Shown: positions 52,193 through 60,201 of the stretch, one piece after another
Layout of the letters: every line of letters starts with the position of its first letter
How positions within the stretch are numbered: the stretch's first letter is position 1
Assembly: GCA_045546995.1 (NCBI GenBank)
Contig: JAZQDW010000047.1
Location: 22,908 to 86,907 of the forward strand
Source: Firm-08 sp045546995
GTDB taxonomy: Bacteria; Bacillota; Clostridia; Oscillospirales; QAKW01
Length of the DNA stretch: 64,000 nt
Direction: 5' to 3'
The notes under the pieces: model-generated
The model's input: only the letters and a program-made list of their open reading frames with translations
What the model was told of the DNA's origin: nothing
Databases searched by the model: none
Made by a program: the position numbers and the translations under genes

Positions 52193-52502
52193 AAAGAGCC
52201 ATCTGTATTTGCAGATGGCTCTACGTCAAAGGCAGGCTGTCAAAAAGGAAGTTGCATTTCGTCGATAGGATCTCGTCGGCGTACGTGGGTACGGTAGAGA
52301 GCGTAGCGGCGAAAAACAGTGAATCCCTTGCAATGCAAGGGAAGCGGAAAAACACTGTTGTAAAGTTTGATTATTAAAAATCGTTTGTGTTCTTTATATA
52401 TGCACAAACCGGTTCTTCTTTTTAGTCACTTTTCACTGTGGTGAAACGACTTTTTGACAGTCTGAAAAGAGCCATCTGCGAAACAGCAGATGGCTCTTTT
52501 GC
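52193..52502. repeat. MITE-like inverted-repeat element with terminator hairpins at both ends
   Basis: No gene is seen. The left end has AGAGCCATCTG...CAGATGGCTCT (52195-52222) then CTGTCAAAAAG (52237). The right end is the mirror image: CTTTTTGACAG (52450) then AGAGCCATCTGC...GCAGATGGCTCT (52467-52498) and TTTT. Inside, ATCCCTTGCAATGCAAGGGA forms another hairpin. The right hairpin can terminate both directions and probably ends the convergent isomerase operon. The left copy has its T-tract only in the minus direction, so on the plus strand it is a poor terminator for GH78. Confidence 0.6.
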
Positions 52503-52503
52503 G

Positions 52504-53289
52504 TTATTTACACATTTCGGCGAAGCGTTTGATGCGGCGCATCGCTTCTGTGGCAAATTCCTTGTCGCTTATATCGTATTTTGCAAGGGGGCGGGCCAGC
52601 TCCATGGTCAGGGCGCCGGTATAGCCACTTTCTTTGATCAGTCGGGCCTTACGCTCCCAATTCGTTTTGCCGTCAAAGGGCAACCAATGATCGTCCATCA
52701 TATAAACGCCGGAGTTGTCGTGAATGTGGGTGCAGACCAGCTTTTCCGGAAACAGCGCCAGATGATCAACGCCGGGGGTGTAGCACAACTCGTGGCCGCT
52801 GTCCCAACAATAGTAGACAGGCAGATCTCTGTTTTCGTGGAAGATACGCGCCAGATGGTTGGTACGGCGCAGGTTTTCCATGGCGGGACGCACACCCTTC
52901 TCTGCGGCGTGCTCAAAGACACGGCGAAAACGCGCCAGTCCCGCATTGCTCATATCGGGGCCGATGCGACCGGAGGAATCGTGAATAACGACGGTATCCA
53001 CACCCAAATCGGCGCAGATATCCACGCTTTTGAGCAGCGTTTCCATGGTTTCGTCGCACCAATCCTCGTCGTACCAGATATGATTGATATCGTTAAAGGG
53101 AGCGTGCAACTCGTCAACGGTCATACCATTAGCGCGTACCGCCTCTACCATACGGGCGACACCCTCGGGGTCGTGGAGCCAAATAGGAAGCATCACCGTG
53201 TCAAACCCCGTTTCGGCAAGCAGCTTGATCACTTCCACTCTTTCGTCGGCGGTTTTGCCCCAACTGGAGCATCCGAGTTTATAATCCAT
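52504..53289 (-). CDS. Sugar phosphate isomerase/epimerase-like TIM-barrel protein, copy 3
   Basis: A 261-residue xylose-isomerase-like TIM barrel (AP-endonuclease-2 superfamily). Metal-binding residues are visible in VDELHAPFNDINHIWYDE, VIHDSSGRIGPDMSNAGLAR, YYCWDSGHELCYTPGVDHL and VCTHIHDNSGVYMMDDHWLP, matching the family's Glu/Asp/His set. Such proteins epimerise or isomerise sugars or inositols. It is the last of three adjacent paralogues; its start shares a base with the stop of the middle copy. Similarity to its neighbours is highest in the metal site and lowest in the helices lining the barrel. Confidence 0.85.
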   Translation of the reverse strand: MDYKLGCSSWGKTADERVEVIKLLAETGFDTVMLPIWLHDPEGVARMVEAVRANGMTVDELHAPFNDINHIWYDEDWCDETMETLLKSVDICADLGVDTVVIHDSSGRIGPDMSNAGLARFRRVFEHAAEKGVRPAMENLRRTNHLARIFHENRDLPVYYCWDSGHELCYTPGVDHLALFPEKLVCTHIHDNSGVYMMDDHWLPFDGKTNWERKARLIKESGYTGALTMELARPLAKYDISDKEFATEAMRRIKRFAEMCK

Positions 53290-54077
53290 TATTCACACAT
53301 CTCCTCAAATTTTTTCATTCTGTCATAGGCTTCGGTGATGAATTTCTCCACCGGCCAGTCGCCGTAAAATTTTTCTTTGGAAAGTTCGGCACACAAAATG
53401 CCGCTGTAGCCGCTCTTTTTGATAAGCTCCGCTTTCTTTGCCCAATCGGTTTGACCGTCGAAGGGGAGCATATGATCGTCTCCCATATAGATGCCCCGAT
53501 TGTCGTGAATATGGGTGCAGGCCAATATATCGCCGAAGATGGCCACGTGGTTGACACCGGGGGTGTAGCACAACTCGTGTCCGCAGTCCCAGCAATAGCC
53601 CACGCCCAGATCTCTGTTCTGCTCGATCACACGGGCCAGTGAGTTGGTTCTGCGCAGATTTTCTACACAGATGCGCACACCCTTTTCCTTACCGTAGGCA
53701 ATGATCTTTCTGAGGCGGGCAAGACCGGCGTTGCTCATGTCGGGACCGATACGGTTGGCGCATTCGTGAATGACCATTTTCTTCACGCCGCAGGCGGCGG
53801 TGACGTCTACGCTGTCCATCAGCATCTGCACGATGGGCTCACCCACCGGCTCGTCATACCAGATGCGATTGATGTTCTTGAAGGGGGCGTGCATCTCGTC
53901 AATTTCAAGTCCGATCTCCCGGGCAATATTGGCCAGTGCCTTCCAATGCTCGGGATTGTCGGGATTGACGGACAGAAAACAGGCCTCAAAGCCTACTTCC
54001 TTCATGATTCTCATTGCTTTGGCGCAGGCGTCCAGGTCGGCCATATTGGGGGGATTCATACCCAGTTTGAATTTCAT
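53289..54077 (-). CDS. Sugar phosphate isomerase/epimerase-like TIM-barrel protein, copy 2
   Basis: A 262-residue paralogue of its neighbours, with MHAPFKNINRIWYDEPVG, VIHECANRIGPDMSNAGLAR, GYCWDCGHELCYTPGVNHV and CTHIHDNRGIYMGDDHMLP. Early divergence in the first strand (KFKLGMNPPNMADLDACAK) suggests a different substrate from copies 1 and 3. The start and stop each overlap neighbouring genes by one base, so the three copies are strictly coupled and presumably made in equal amounts. Confidence 0.85.
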   Translation of the reverse strand: MKFKLGMNPPNMADLDACAKAMRIMKEVGFEACFLSVNPDNPEHWKALANIAREIGLEIDEMHAPFKNINRIWYDEPVGEPIVQMLMDSVDVTAACGVKKMVIHECANRIGPDMSNAGLARLRKIIAYGKEKGVRICVENLRRTNSLARVIEQNRDLGVGYCWDCGHELCYTPGVNHVAIFGDILACTHIHDNRGIYMGDDHMLPFDGQTDWAKKAELIKKSGYSGILCAELSKEKFYGDWPVEKFITEAYDRMKKFEEMCE

Positions 54078-54886
54078 CAGTCTTCCTCCTTGTCGATCAT
54101 ATCAGCAAACTTTTTCAGTCGTTTGTAGGCCTCGGCGCAGAAATCTTTATCGCTCATATCGGCGTAGCGGGGGTCGGTGCGCTTGAGCTCGCCGCAAATG
54201 TTGCCCTTGTAACCGGTAGCGCGGAAAAGCTTTGCATCTTTTTCCCAATCGTTGACACCGTCAAAGGGCAGAAAATGATCGTCCATCATATAAATGCCCC
54301 GATTGTCGTGCACGTGGGTGCAGATGAGCTTTTCGGGAAAGAGGGCCAGATGGTCCACACCGGGGGAATAGCACAGCTCGTGTCCGGTGTCCCAGCACCA
54401 ATATACCTCCAGATCTCTGTTTTCGTGGAAGATGCGGGCCAGATGATTGGTACGGCGCAGATTTTCCACTGCCACCTTTACGCCCCGCTCGTTGGCATGT
54501 TCAAAAATGCGGCGAAAGCGGGCAAGACCTGCGTTGCTCATATCCGGCGCCAGCCGTCCGCTGGATTCATGCATGACCATTTTCTCCACCCCGTGATCGG
54601 CGCAGAAGTCAATGCTGTCCAGCGCCAACTGCATGGGCTTGTCGCCCAACGGCTCGTCATACCAGATGTGGTTGATGTTGGTGGGCATTTCGTGTAACTC
54701 GTCGATCTCCAGATCCAGATCGGCGGCTGCTTGCAAATAACGCTCCATCAGCGCCTGGTCGTTCATCAACAGCGGCCAGAACACACAGCCAAAGCCGGCC
54801 TCCTTCATATATTTCATGTTGTCGATGACCTTTTGCTCGTCACCGCTCCAAAAATAAAACAACTCTGCTCCGATCTTTCTGCTCAT
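54077..54886 (-). CDS. Sugar phosphate isomerase/epimerase-like TIM-barrel protein, copy 1
   Basis: A 269-residue paralogue, first of the three in transcription order. The ATG at 54886 follows AAAGGAG; five extra in-frame codons upstream are not needed. Metal-site segments are ELHEMPTNINHIWYDEPLGD, VMHESSGRLAPDMSNAGLAR, WCWDTGHELCYSPGVDHL and CTHVHDNRGIYMMDDHFLP. The N-terminus (AELFYFWSGDEQKV) is unlike those of the other two. It lies 11 bases downstream of the IIC permease gene, so imported sugar is a likely substrate. Confidence 0.85.
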   Translation of the reverse strand: MSRKIGAELFYFWSGDEQKVIDNMKYMKEAGFGCVFWPLLMNDQALMERYLQAAADLDLEIDELHEMPTNINHIWYDEPLGDKPMQLALDSIDFCADHGVEKMVMHESSGRLAPDMSNAGLARFRRIFEHANERGVKVAVENLRRTNHLARIFHENRDLEVYWCWDTGHELCYSPGVDHLALFPEKLICTHVHDNRGIYMMDDHFLPFDGVNDWEKDAKLFRATGYKGNICGELKRTDPRYADMSDKDFCAEAYKRLKKFADMIDKEED

Positions 54887-54897
54887 AGCGACTCCTT

Positions 54898-55968
54898 TCA
54901 CAACTCTAACTTCATATCGCCGTTTTTGATCCAGCCGGCCTTGCGCATTCCCTCACTGATAAGCAGTGTCAGCGCCGCCGGTAAAACGACGTGCATAACT
55001 AAAATCAACGACAAAACGTATAAACTGCTGTGTCCTGCGGCAGTCATGGTCTGATAGGTCATGATCGGTCCCACCAGTCCGCTGGTGCCCATGCCCGAGC
55101 CAACGGCATTGTTGGTCATTCCCAATACTGCCGTGCCGATGGGTCCCAAAATGGCGGAGGCAATGGTGGGCGGCAACCAGATCAGCGGATGCCGCATAAT
55201 GTTGGGCACCTGCAGCATGGAGGTGCCGACGCCTTGGGCAAACAGACCGCCCCATTTGTTCTCCCGAAAGCTGGCCACGGCAAAGCCGACCATCTGAGCA
55301 CAGCAACCGATGGTGGCGGCCCCTGCCGCTAACCCGCCGAGATCGAGCATAACGCCCAATGCGGCAGACGAAATGGGCAAGGTCAGGATCATGCCCATAA
55401 TGACCGAAACGATGATGCCCATCAGGATGGGCGCCTGCTCGGTTCCCCAGTTGACCAGCTCACCAAGATTTGCCATAAAGGCGGAGATGGGTGGTCCCAC
55501 CAGTAATCCGACGGCCCCGCCGGACAGAATGGTGACCAGCGGCGTGATCAGAATATCCAGTTTGGTCTTGCCGGAGACCAGCCGTCCCACGCTGACGGCG
55601 ATCATAGCAGCGATGAAAGCGCCCAACGGTTCTCCGGGGCCGGACAACAGCACGGCGCCCGTATCGGTCAACACGGTGCCGGCAATGATCTTGGCGGCAA
55701 AGGCGCCGATCATACCGGCGCCCGCCGCAGACAGAGTGACCAGGGCGCTGTCTTTGAATTTTACGGCAACGCCCACACCAATACCGGCGCCGGTCAACGC
55801 CTTTAACAGGGCGGCGGCATAACCCACGGTCTTGCCGTAGGGCTCGGGGATAAATCCGGCGATCTGTCCCAAAATGGTGCCGATGATCAGCGTGGCGAAC
55901 AATCCGGTGGCCATGCCGGCCATACCGTCAACAAATATGTAACTTAAAAAACGTTTGAGTGTTTTCAA
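54898..55968 (-). CDS. PTS-type membrane permease, EIIC_2 family
   Basis: A 356-residue membrane protein with about ten helices, rich in Gly/Ala, matching the PTS EIIC_2 family (GIGVGVAVKFKDSALVTLSA, GLFAQGVGTSMLQVPNIMRH, GMTNNAVGSGMGTSGLVGP). No IIA or IIB domain is present in the protein or nearby, as is usual for this family, so phosphotransfer is unproven and transport may be uncoupled from PEP. It heads the minus-strand unit with three isomerase-like genes, suggesting uptake and interconversion of one class of sugar or polyol. Confidence 0.82.
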   Translation of the reverse strand: MKTLKRFLSYIFVDGMAGMATGLFATLIIGTILGQIAGFIPEPYGKTVGYAAALLKALTGAGIGVGVAVKFKDSALVTLSAAGAGMIGAFAAKIIAGTVLTDTGAVLLSGPGEPLGAFIAAMIAVSVGRLVSGKTKLDILITPLVTILSGGAVGLLVGPPISAFMANLGELVNWGTEQAPILMGIIVSVIMGMILTLPISSAALGVMLDLGGLAAGAATIGCCAQMVGFAVASFRENKWGGLFAQGVGTSMLQVPNIMRHPLIWLPPTIASAILGPIGTAVLGMTNNAVGSGMGTSGLVGPIMTYQTMTAAGHSSLYVLSLILVMHVVLPAALTLLISEGMRKAGWIKNGDMKLEL

Positions 55969-56070
55969 TACGCATCCCTCGCTTTAAAACTCATTTTACC
56001 AAAAATAAACACAAATTTCAATAATTATCCTAATTTTGTACAAAATAGAAAAAATGAAAGGGGGAGAAAA

Positions 56071-56925
56071 ATGAGAGAAATATACGAGGGTCTGCTGTTG
56101 GAGGCAATAGAGGAAAACACCCATGGGGTCAAGAGTCGGGAACAGACCTTCCCCGGCGGAAAGATCACCACCGTGCAGCTTGCGGCGCAAAACCCTTTTG
56201 ACCGTCCCGAGGGGACGTACGTTACGGTGGAACTGTCGCCCGTACAGCGCCTGCAGGACGAGGCGTTGGAAACGGCGGTGGCGCAGATTGCCGCCGTGCT
56301 GGAGAAATTTGTCGTCGGCCGTCGTGTTCTGGTGGCCGCTCTGGGCAATAATGAGATCACGCCTGATTCGCTGGGGCCGAAGATGCTCCGCCATTTGATG
56401 ATCACCCGTCCGCTGGCGCTGTTGCAGCCGCAGACCTTTGCAGATTCCGGCCTGCGCTCGGTGGCGGCGGTGTGCACCAACGTGTTCGGTACCACCGGCG
56501 TGGAAAGCGCCGAGTTGATCGCCGGGCTGTGCGCTCAACTGGAAGTGGATGCGGTGGTGGTCATTGATGCGCTGGCCACCACCCATCTGTCCCGTTTGTG
56601 CACCACGGTACAGCTCTCCGACGGCGGACTCTCCCCCGGGGCAGGGGTGGGCAATCACCGTAAATTGCTGAATGCCCAAACGTTGGGGGTGCCGGTGATT
56701 TCGGTGGGAATGCCCACAGTAATGGATGGAGGGGCGTTGGCACAGGCGCTCTGTCAGGAGACGGAGTCGCCGCAGGAGATTTTGAAAGATTATGACGGAA
56801 CGTTGATCGTCACCCCGGCCGATATCGGCGTGGCCACCGATAACGGGGCAAAGCTGCTTGCTTTTTCGCTGAATCGGGCACTGCACGGGTTGAGCATTGC
56901 GGAAATGCTGCAATTTTTATCATAA
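56071..56925 (+). CDS. gpr: Germination protease GPR
   Basis: The aspartic-type endopeptidase that degrades small acid-soluble proteins when spores germinate; made as a zymogen in the forespore. 284 residues. Family blocks visible: GVKSREQTFPGGKITTV near the N-terminal processing region, ALGNNEITPDSLGPK, VFGTTGVESAELIAGL, VVVIDALATTHLSRL and GAGVGNHRKLLNAQTLGVP. A GGGGGAG ribosome site precedes the ATG. Presumably transcribed by sigma-G, though I could not pick out its promoter boxes with confidence. Its pairing with spoIIP is conserved in Firmicutes. Confidence 0.95.
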   Translation: MREIYEGLLLEAIEENTHGVKSREQTFPGGKITTVQLAAQNPFDRPEGTYVTVELSPVQRLQDEALETAVAQIAAVLEKFVVGRRVLVAALGNNEITPDSLGPKMLRHLMITRPLALLQPQTFADSGLRSVAAVCTNVFGTTGVESAELIAGLCAQLEVDAVVVIDALATTHLSRLCTTVQLSDGGLSPGAGVGNHRKLLNAQTLGVPVISVGMPTVMDGGALAQALCQETESPQEILKDYDGTLIVTPADIGVATDNGAKLLAFSLNRALHGLSIAEMLQFLS

Positions 56926-56968
56926 ATTTTGCCGACGGTCGATATATATTTATGAAGAGGTGAGGGAT

Positions 56969-57943
56969 ATGAAACGACGGATGATAGCGTTGGTCTGCAG
57001 TGTTTTGCTGGTTAGCTGTGGATTGCAAAGCGGTACGTTGCCCCGATGGTTGCAGTTGGCGGGACAAAGGGTGGCGCTGGGGGCGGTCTCCCGTTCCTTT
57101 TTGCCCGAACGGACGGTACCCTCTGCCAAACCCGTGACCGAGGCCGAGTCGACGGCCGCTCCCACACCGCAACCGACCAAAACGACGGTCTCTGCCGCCC
57201 CGGTGATCAATCTCAGCATCAACAACGGTAACTATAAGACCACCCAGGGCGTTGCCATCAAAAACGGCACCAAGGAAAGCGTGGACGTGGCCGCCCTGTT
57301 GCAGGCGGGCTTTCAACGGCCGCAGTTGTCTGCCGAGGCGCCGACGGTGTTGATCTATCATACCCATACCACTGAAAGCTATGCCGATGCCGGCGCGGAA
57401 TATTCCAATCAAACGGAGCTGGGTGTCGTCGGCGTGGGCGCGGCGATGAAGGAGGTTTTTGAGCGGCACGGACTTAAGACCCTGCACCTGACCGAAGATT
57501 TCACCAAGGGCGGTTCCTTTAATACGGCATACACCCGTTCGTTGGCAGGCGTGCAGGCGGCGCTGAAAAAATATCCCTCTATCCGCATCGTGCTGGACGT
57601 ACATCGGGATTCCATTGCCCGAGGGGATACGGAGTGTTGCCCGATGACCGTACTGCGGGGGGAGGAATACGCCCAGGTGATGGTCATCAGCGGCACGGAT
57701 ACGCTGGGACTGTCTCACCCTGACTGGAAGGATAATCTGAAATACGGCGTGGCGCTGGTCAAACAACTGCAAAAGGAGTATCCCGGGATTACCCGCCCGC
57801 TGAATCTCAACGCCAATCGTTATAATACCCACACCACGCCCTATGCGCTGTTGGTGGAGGTGGGCGGCAGCGCCAATACGGCGGCGCAGGCCCAACGGTC
57901 GGGGCGCGCTGTGGCGGAAAGTATTTGCGAAATTGTAAATTAA
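56969..57943 (+). CDS. spoIIP: Stage II sporulation protein P
   Basis: Peptidoglycan amidase/endopeptidase that works with SpoIID and SpoIIM in engulfment. 324 residues; the ATG at 56969 follows GAGGTGAGG, and the longer upstream reading runs through the gpr stop region. A hydrophobic N-terminal anchor (MIALVCSVLLVSCGL) is followed by a Pro/Thr-rich linker and the SpoIIP domain: IYHTHTTESYADAG holds the zinc-ligand histidine/glutamate, then LDVHRDSIARGDTE and NTHTTPYALLVEVGGSAN. It is 43 bases after gpr. Confidence 0.95.
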   Translation: MKRRMIALVCSVLLVSCGLQSGTLPRWLQLAGQRVALGAVSRSFLPERTVPSAKPVTEAESTAAPTPQPTKTTVSAAPVINLSINNGNYKTTQGVAIKNGTKESVDVAALLQAGFQRPQLSAEAPTVLIYHTHTTESYADAGAEYSNQTELGVVGVGAAMKEVFERHGLKTLHLTEDFTKGGSFNTAYTRSLAGVQAALKKYPSIRIVLDVHRDSIARGDTECCPMTVLRGEEYAQVMVISGTDTLGLSHPDWKDNLKYGVALVKQLQKEYPGITRPLNLNANRYNTHTTPYALLVEVGGSANTAAQAQRSGRAVAESICEIVN

Positions 57944-57955
57944 CCATCTTTTAAG

Positions 57956-57983
57956 TTGCATTTTTCGCTTTCTGTGATACAAT
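57956..57983 (+). promoter_or_regulatory. Promoter of the HlyIII-DUF896-lipoprotein unit
   Basis: TTGCAT at 57956-57961, 16-base spacer, TACAAT at 57978-57983, with GTGA upstream of the -10. Confidence 0.55.
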
Positions 57984-58014
57984 GAAAGCAGAAAAACACA
58001 GATAGGAAATCAAC

Positions 58015-58674
58015 ATGAGCAAACGACATAAAATCATTGAATATACGTTGGGGGAGGAGATCTTCTCCGCCATCACCCACGGGGCGGGCGCCCTGTTCGG
58101 TGTGTACGCCACCGTTTATATGGTGGTCGTTTCCGCCTTGTACGGCAATGCGTGGGCGGTGGTCAGCAGCGCGATCTACGGCGCTACGCTGATCATATTG
58201 TTCTCCATGTCCACCCTCTATCACGCCATTGCCAACAAAACGGCCAAGCTGGTATTCCGCATCCTCGATCATTCCACTATTTTTCTGCTGATCGCCGGCA
58301 CCTATACGCCCATTGCGCTGATCACGCTGAAAGGGGCGCTGGGCTGGGTCATCTTCGGTGTGGAATGGGGCGTGGCGGTGCTGGGCATCGTACTCAACTC
58401 CATTTCCATTGAGAAGTTTAAGATCTTTTCGATGATCGGCTATATCGTCTGTGGCTGGATGGTGGTCATTGCGGTGGTACCGCTGATCAATTCCATGGCC
58501 TTTTCCGGCATTATGTATCTGCTGGGCGGCGGCCTGTTTTACACCATGGGGTTGCTTTTCTACAAGATGAAAAACATTCGGTATATGCACTCCATCTGGC
58601 ATCTGTTCGTGCTGATCGGCGCGATCTTACAATACGTGTGCGTGGCCTATTACGTATTGCCCACCACCTTTTAA
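58015..58674 (+). CDS. Hemolysin III family membrane protein
   Basis: A 219-residue protein with seven membrane helices, of the HlyIII/PAQR-like family. The conserved residues are visible: EEIFSAITHGAGAL early, MSTLYHAI, RILDHSTIFLLIAGTYTPIAL and, near the end, MHSIWHLFVLIGA; the histidines and aspartate probably form a zinc site like that of adiponectin receptors. The bacterial role is uncertain; 'hemolysin' is a historic name. AGGAAAT precedes the ATG. Confidence 0.92.
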   Translation: MSKRHKIIEYTLGEEIFSAITHGAGALFGVYATVYMVVVSALYGNAWAVVSSAIYGATLIILFSMSTLYHAIANKTAKLVFRILDHSTIFLLIAGTYTPIALITLKGALGWVIFGVEWGVAVLGIVLNSISIEKFKIFSMIGYIVCGWMVVIAVVPLINSMAFSGIMYLLGGGLFYTMGLLFYKMKNIRYMHSIWHLFVLIGAILQYVCVAYYVLPTTF

Positions 58675-58686
58675 AGGAGAAACAAA

Positions 58687-58887
58687 ATGGCAGTTGATAA
58701 AGAACGACTCAATTTCCTTGCCCGCAAATCCCGCACACCCGAAGGGCTGACCGAGGCGGAAAAGGCGGAACAGCAACAACTCAGAGAGGAATTTCTGGCC
58801 GGCTTTCGCCGCAATCTCTATCAGACGTTGGACAACACCTACGTTCAGCGCCCCGACGGCAGTAAGGAAAAACTGAAAAAGAAGTGA
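58687..58887 (+). CDS. DUF896 family protein (YnzC-like)
   Basis: A 66-residue cytoplasmic protein with the two-helix hairpin of the DUF896 family: ERLNFLARKSRTPEGLTEAE is the signature start, followed by a second helix and a lysine-rich tail. The family is widespread in Firmicutes; Bacillus YnzC is linked to the SOS region but its function is unknown. AAAGGAG precedes the ATG, 12 bases after the previous stop. Confidence 0.92.
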   Translation: MAVDKERLNFLARKSRTPEGLTEAEKAEQQQLREEFLAGFRRNLYQTLDNTYVQRPDGSKEKLKKK

Positions 58888-58900
58888 TAGGGGGACTCTC

Positions 58901-59842
58901 TTGAAAAAGACGATTACTCGTTGCGTGCTGCTGATCAGCGTGGTTTTGCTGTGCTGTGGCTGTACGCCTTCTATGGAACGTTTACAAATTGACCAGTTGG
59001 CAACGGCCAACGCCAACAACGTCCTTGTTTGCAGTGACGTGCAGTACAGCGGGGTGTGGATGGTTTATGCCGATGCGGGGATGTTTGGCACTCGTTTGTG
59101 TGTTTGTCAAAACGGTCGGCAGGTCGATGAAACGTCCTATGATTATGGCTTTCAACTGTGGGACGAACAACTTTATTTCTTAAAAAACGATGGTCTGTAC
59201 CGGTGGCAACTGGGGGAGACGATCACCAAAGAACAGCTGGTACAGCAGCCTTTGCTTGCCTTTACGGTCGGTAAGCAAGGTTTGATTTATGAGGATATGG
59301 ACGGTCAATGGTTCTTCCTGCAGCAGGGGGAACGCAGACCCATTACCTGTGATGAAACGATTCATTACGTTGCCTTTGGCGAAGAACACGTATTTATATT
59401 GGCGTCGGAGCATCTGTATCGTTGCTCGCCCGACCTTTCCGGGCAGGAGCGCTTTGCACTGGATTTGGAAGGATTGAACGTGGGCGGTCTGCATGGGCAG
59501 CTGTTGGTTGTGGATGATCAACGGGTGATGATCGCGGCAGACGACGTCTTTTTGTTTGACCTTGGCACCGGGCAGAAAACGACGCTATTTGAGAGGTCCG
59601 GGTTGGACAACGTCACCTTCAATGCAAACGGTGACTGCATCGTTTTGTCCTATCAGGCGCAGGCGGCTGACGGCTCACTGGTCTGGGAGGAGAAGCATCC
59701 CGACAACGGTCTGTGGCGGATCGATGCCAATACTCTTGAAAAGAACAAACTGTCCGACACTGTGGCAATCAGTATCTACTTTTACAACGAGCACAAGCTG
59801 TTGCTGAATACCCGGCAAGGCGTTGTGTGGCAGGATTTATAA
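58901..59842 (+). CDS. Lipoprotein, probable beta-propeller-like
   Basis: A 313-residue exported lipoprotein starting at TTG 58901 behind AGGGGG. The signal sequence ends in a lipobox LCCGC, so the mature protein begins at the cysteine near residue 21. The rest is beta-rich with repeated aromatic-plus-Gly turns (YSGVWMVYADAGMFG, YGFQLWDEQLYFLKNDGLYR, EHVFILASEHLYRCSPD), resembling the DUF5050-type beta-propeller found in Clostridia. No catalytic motif. It ends the unit before a terminator shared with the XRE gene. Confidence 0.75.
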   Translation: MKKTITRCVLLISVVLLCCGCTPSMERLQIDQLATANANNVLVCSDVQYSGVWMVYADAGMFGTRLCVCQNGRQVDETSYDYGFQLWDEQLYFLKNDGLYRWQLGETITKEQLVQQPLLAFTVGKQGLIYEDMDGQWFFLQQGERRPITCDETIHYVAFGEEHVFILASEHLYRCSPDLSGQERFALDLEGLNVGGLHGQLLVVDDQRVMIAADDVFLFDLGTGQKTTLFERSGLDNVTFNANGDCIVLSYQAQAADGSLVWEEKHPDNGLWRIDANTLEKNKLSDTVAISIYFYNEHKLLLNTRQGVVWQDL

Positions 59843-59847
59843 AATCA

Positions 59848-59876
59848 AAGAGGCATCCGTCCGGATGCCTCTTATT
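59848..59876. terminator. Bidirectional terminator between the lipoprotein and XRE genes
   Basis: AAGAGGCATCC / GGATGCCTCTT with a four-base loop; it overlaps the XRE stop codon region. Confidence 0.85.
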
Positions 59877-60087
59877 TTATGCGCATTTCTTTTATTTTTG
59901 TCCGCCCCAATAAATAATCGGTGGAAACGTTATGAAAATCCGCCAGCTTAATCAGTACGTCGGTAGGAATATCGCGTAATCCCAATTCATATCTGGAATA
60001 GGCAACTTGAGAGCAATGCAAATAATCGGCAATGTCCTTTTGCCGCAAATCTTTGTCTTCTCTCAACTCTCGTATCCGATCGTACAT
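59872..60087 (-). CDS. XRE-family transcriptional regulator
   Basis: A 71-residue Cro/CI-type repressor consisting only of the HTH domain. The ATG at 60087 follows AAAGGAG. LRQKDIADYLHCSQVAYSRYELGLRDIP is the full helix-turn-helix, followed by the usual TDVLIKLADFHNVSTDYLLGRT. It is divergently arranged with the LRR/SLH gene at 60202, and the 114-base gap between them has two matching palindromes over the LRR promoter. I infer that it represses that promoter and probably its own. Confidence 0.92.
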   Translation of the reverse strand: MYDRIRELREDKDLRQKDIADYLHCSQVAYSRYELGLRDIPTDVLIKLADFHNVSTDYLLGRTKIKEMRIK

Positions 60088-60128
60088 AGTTGCTCCTTTC
60101 ATATACTTTTATGTAATCATCATATCAC

Positions 60129-60168
60129 AAACCATTTTGGTATATTGACTTATAAACCAAAATGGTTT
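60129..60168. promoter_or_regulatory. Twin palindromic operator for the XRE regulator
   Basis: AAACCATTTTGGT at 60129-60141 and AAACCAAAATGGTTT at 60154-60168 share CCA-N3-TGG half-sites 25 bases apart. The second lies within the spacer and touches the -10 box of the promoter of the LRR/SLH gene, an ideal place for repression; the first lies just upstream of the -35. Confidence 0.65.
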
Positions 60169-60173
60169 ATAAT
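60145..60173 (+). promoter_or_regulatory. Promoter of the LRR/SLH gene at 60202
   Basis: TTGACT at 60145-60150, 17-base spacer, TATAAT at 60168-60173: a near-consensus sigma-A promoter. Confidence 0.85.
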
Positions 60174-60201
60174 ATTTTCGATTAGAAAGGAGCGATTTAT
60201 T

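Noticed and set aside
56071..57943. A sigma-G or sigma-E promoter for gpr and spoIIP
   Set aside because: AT-rich sequence upstream allows several weak matches and I could not choose one with confidence.
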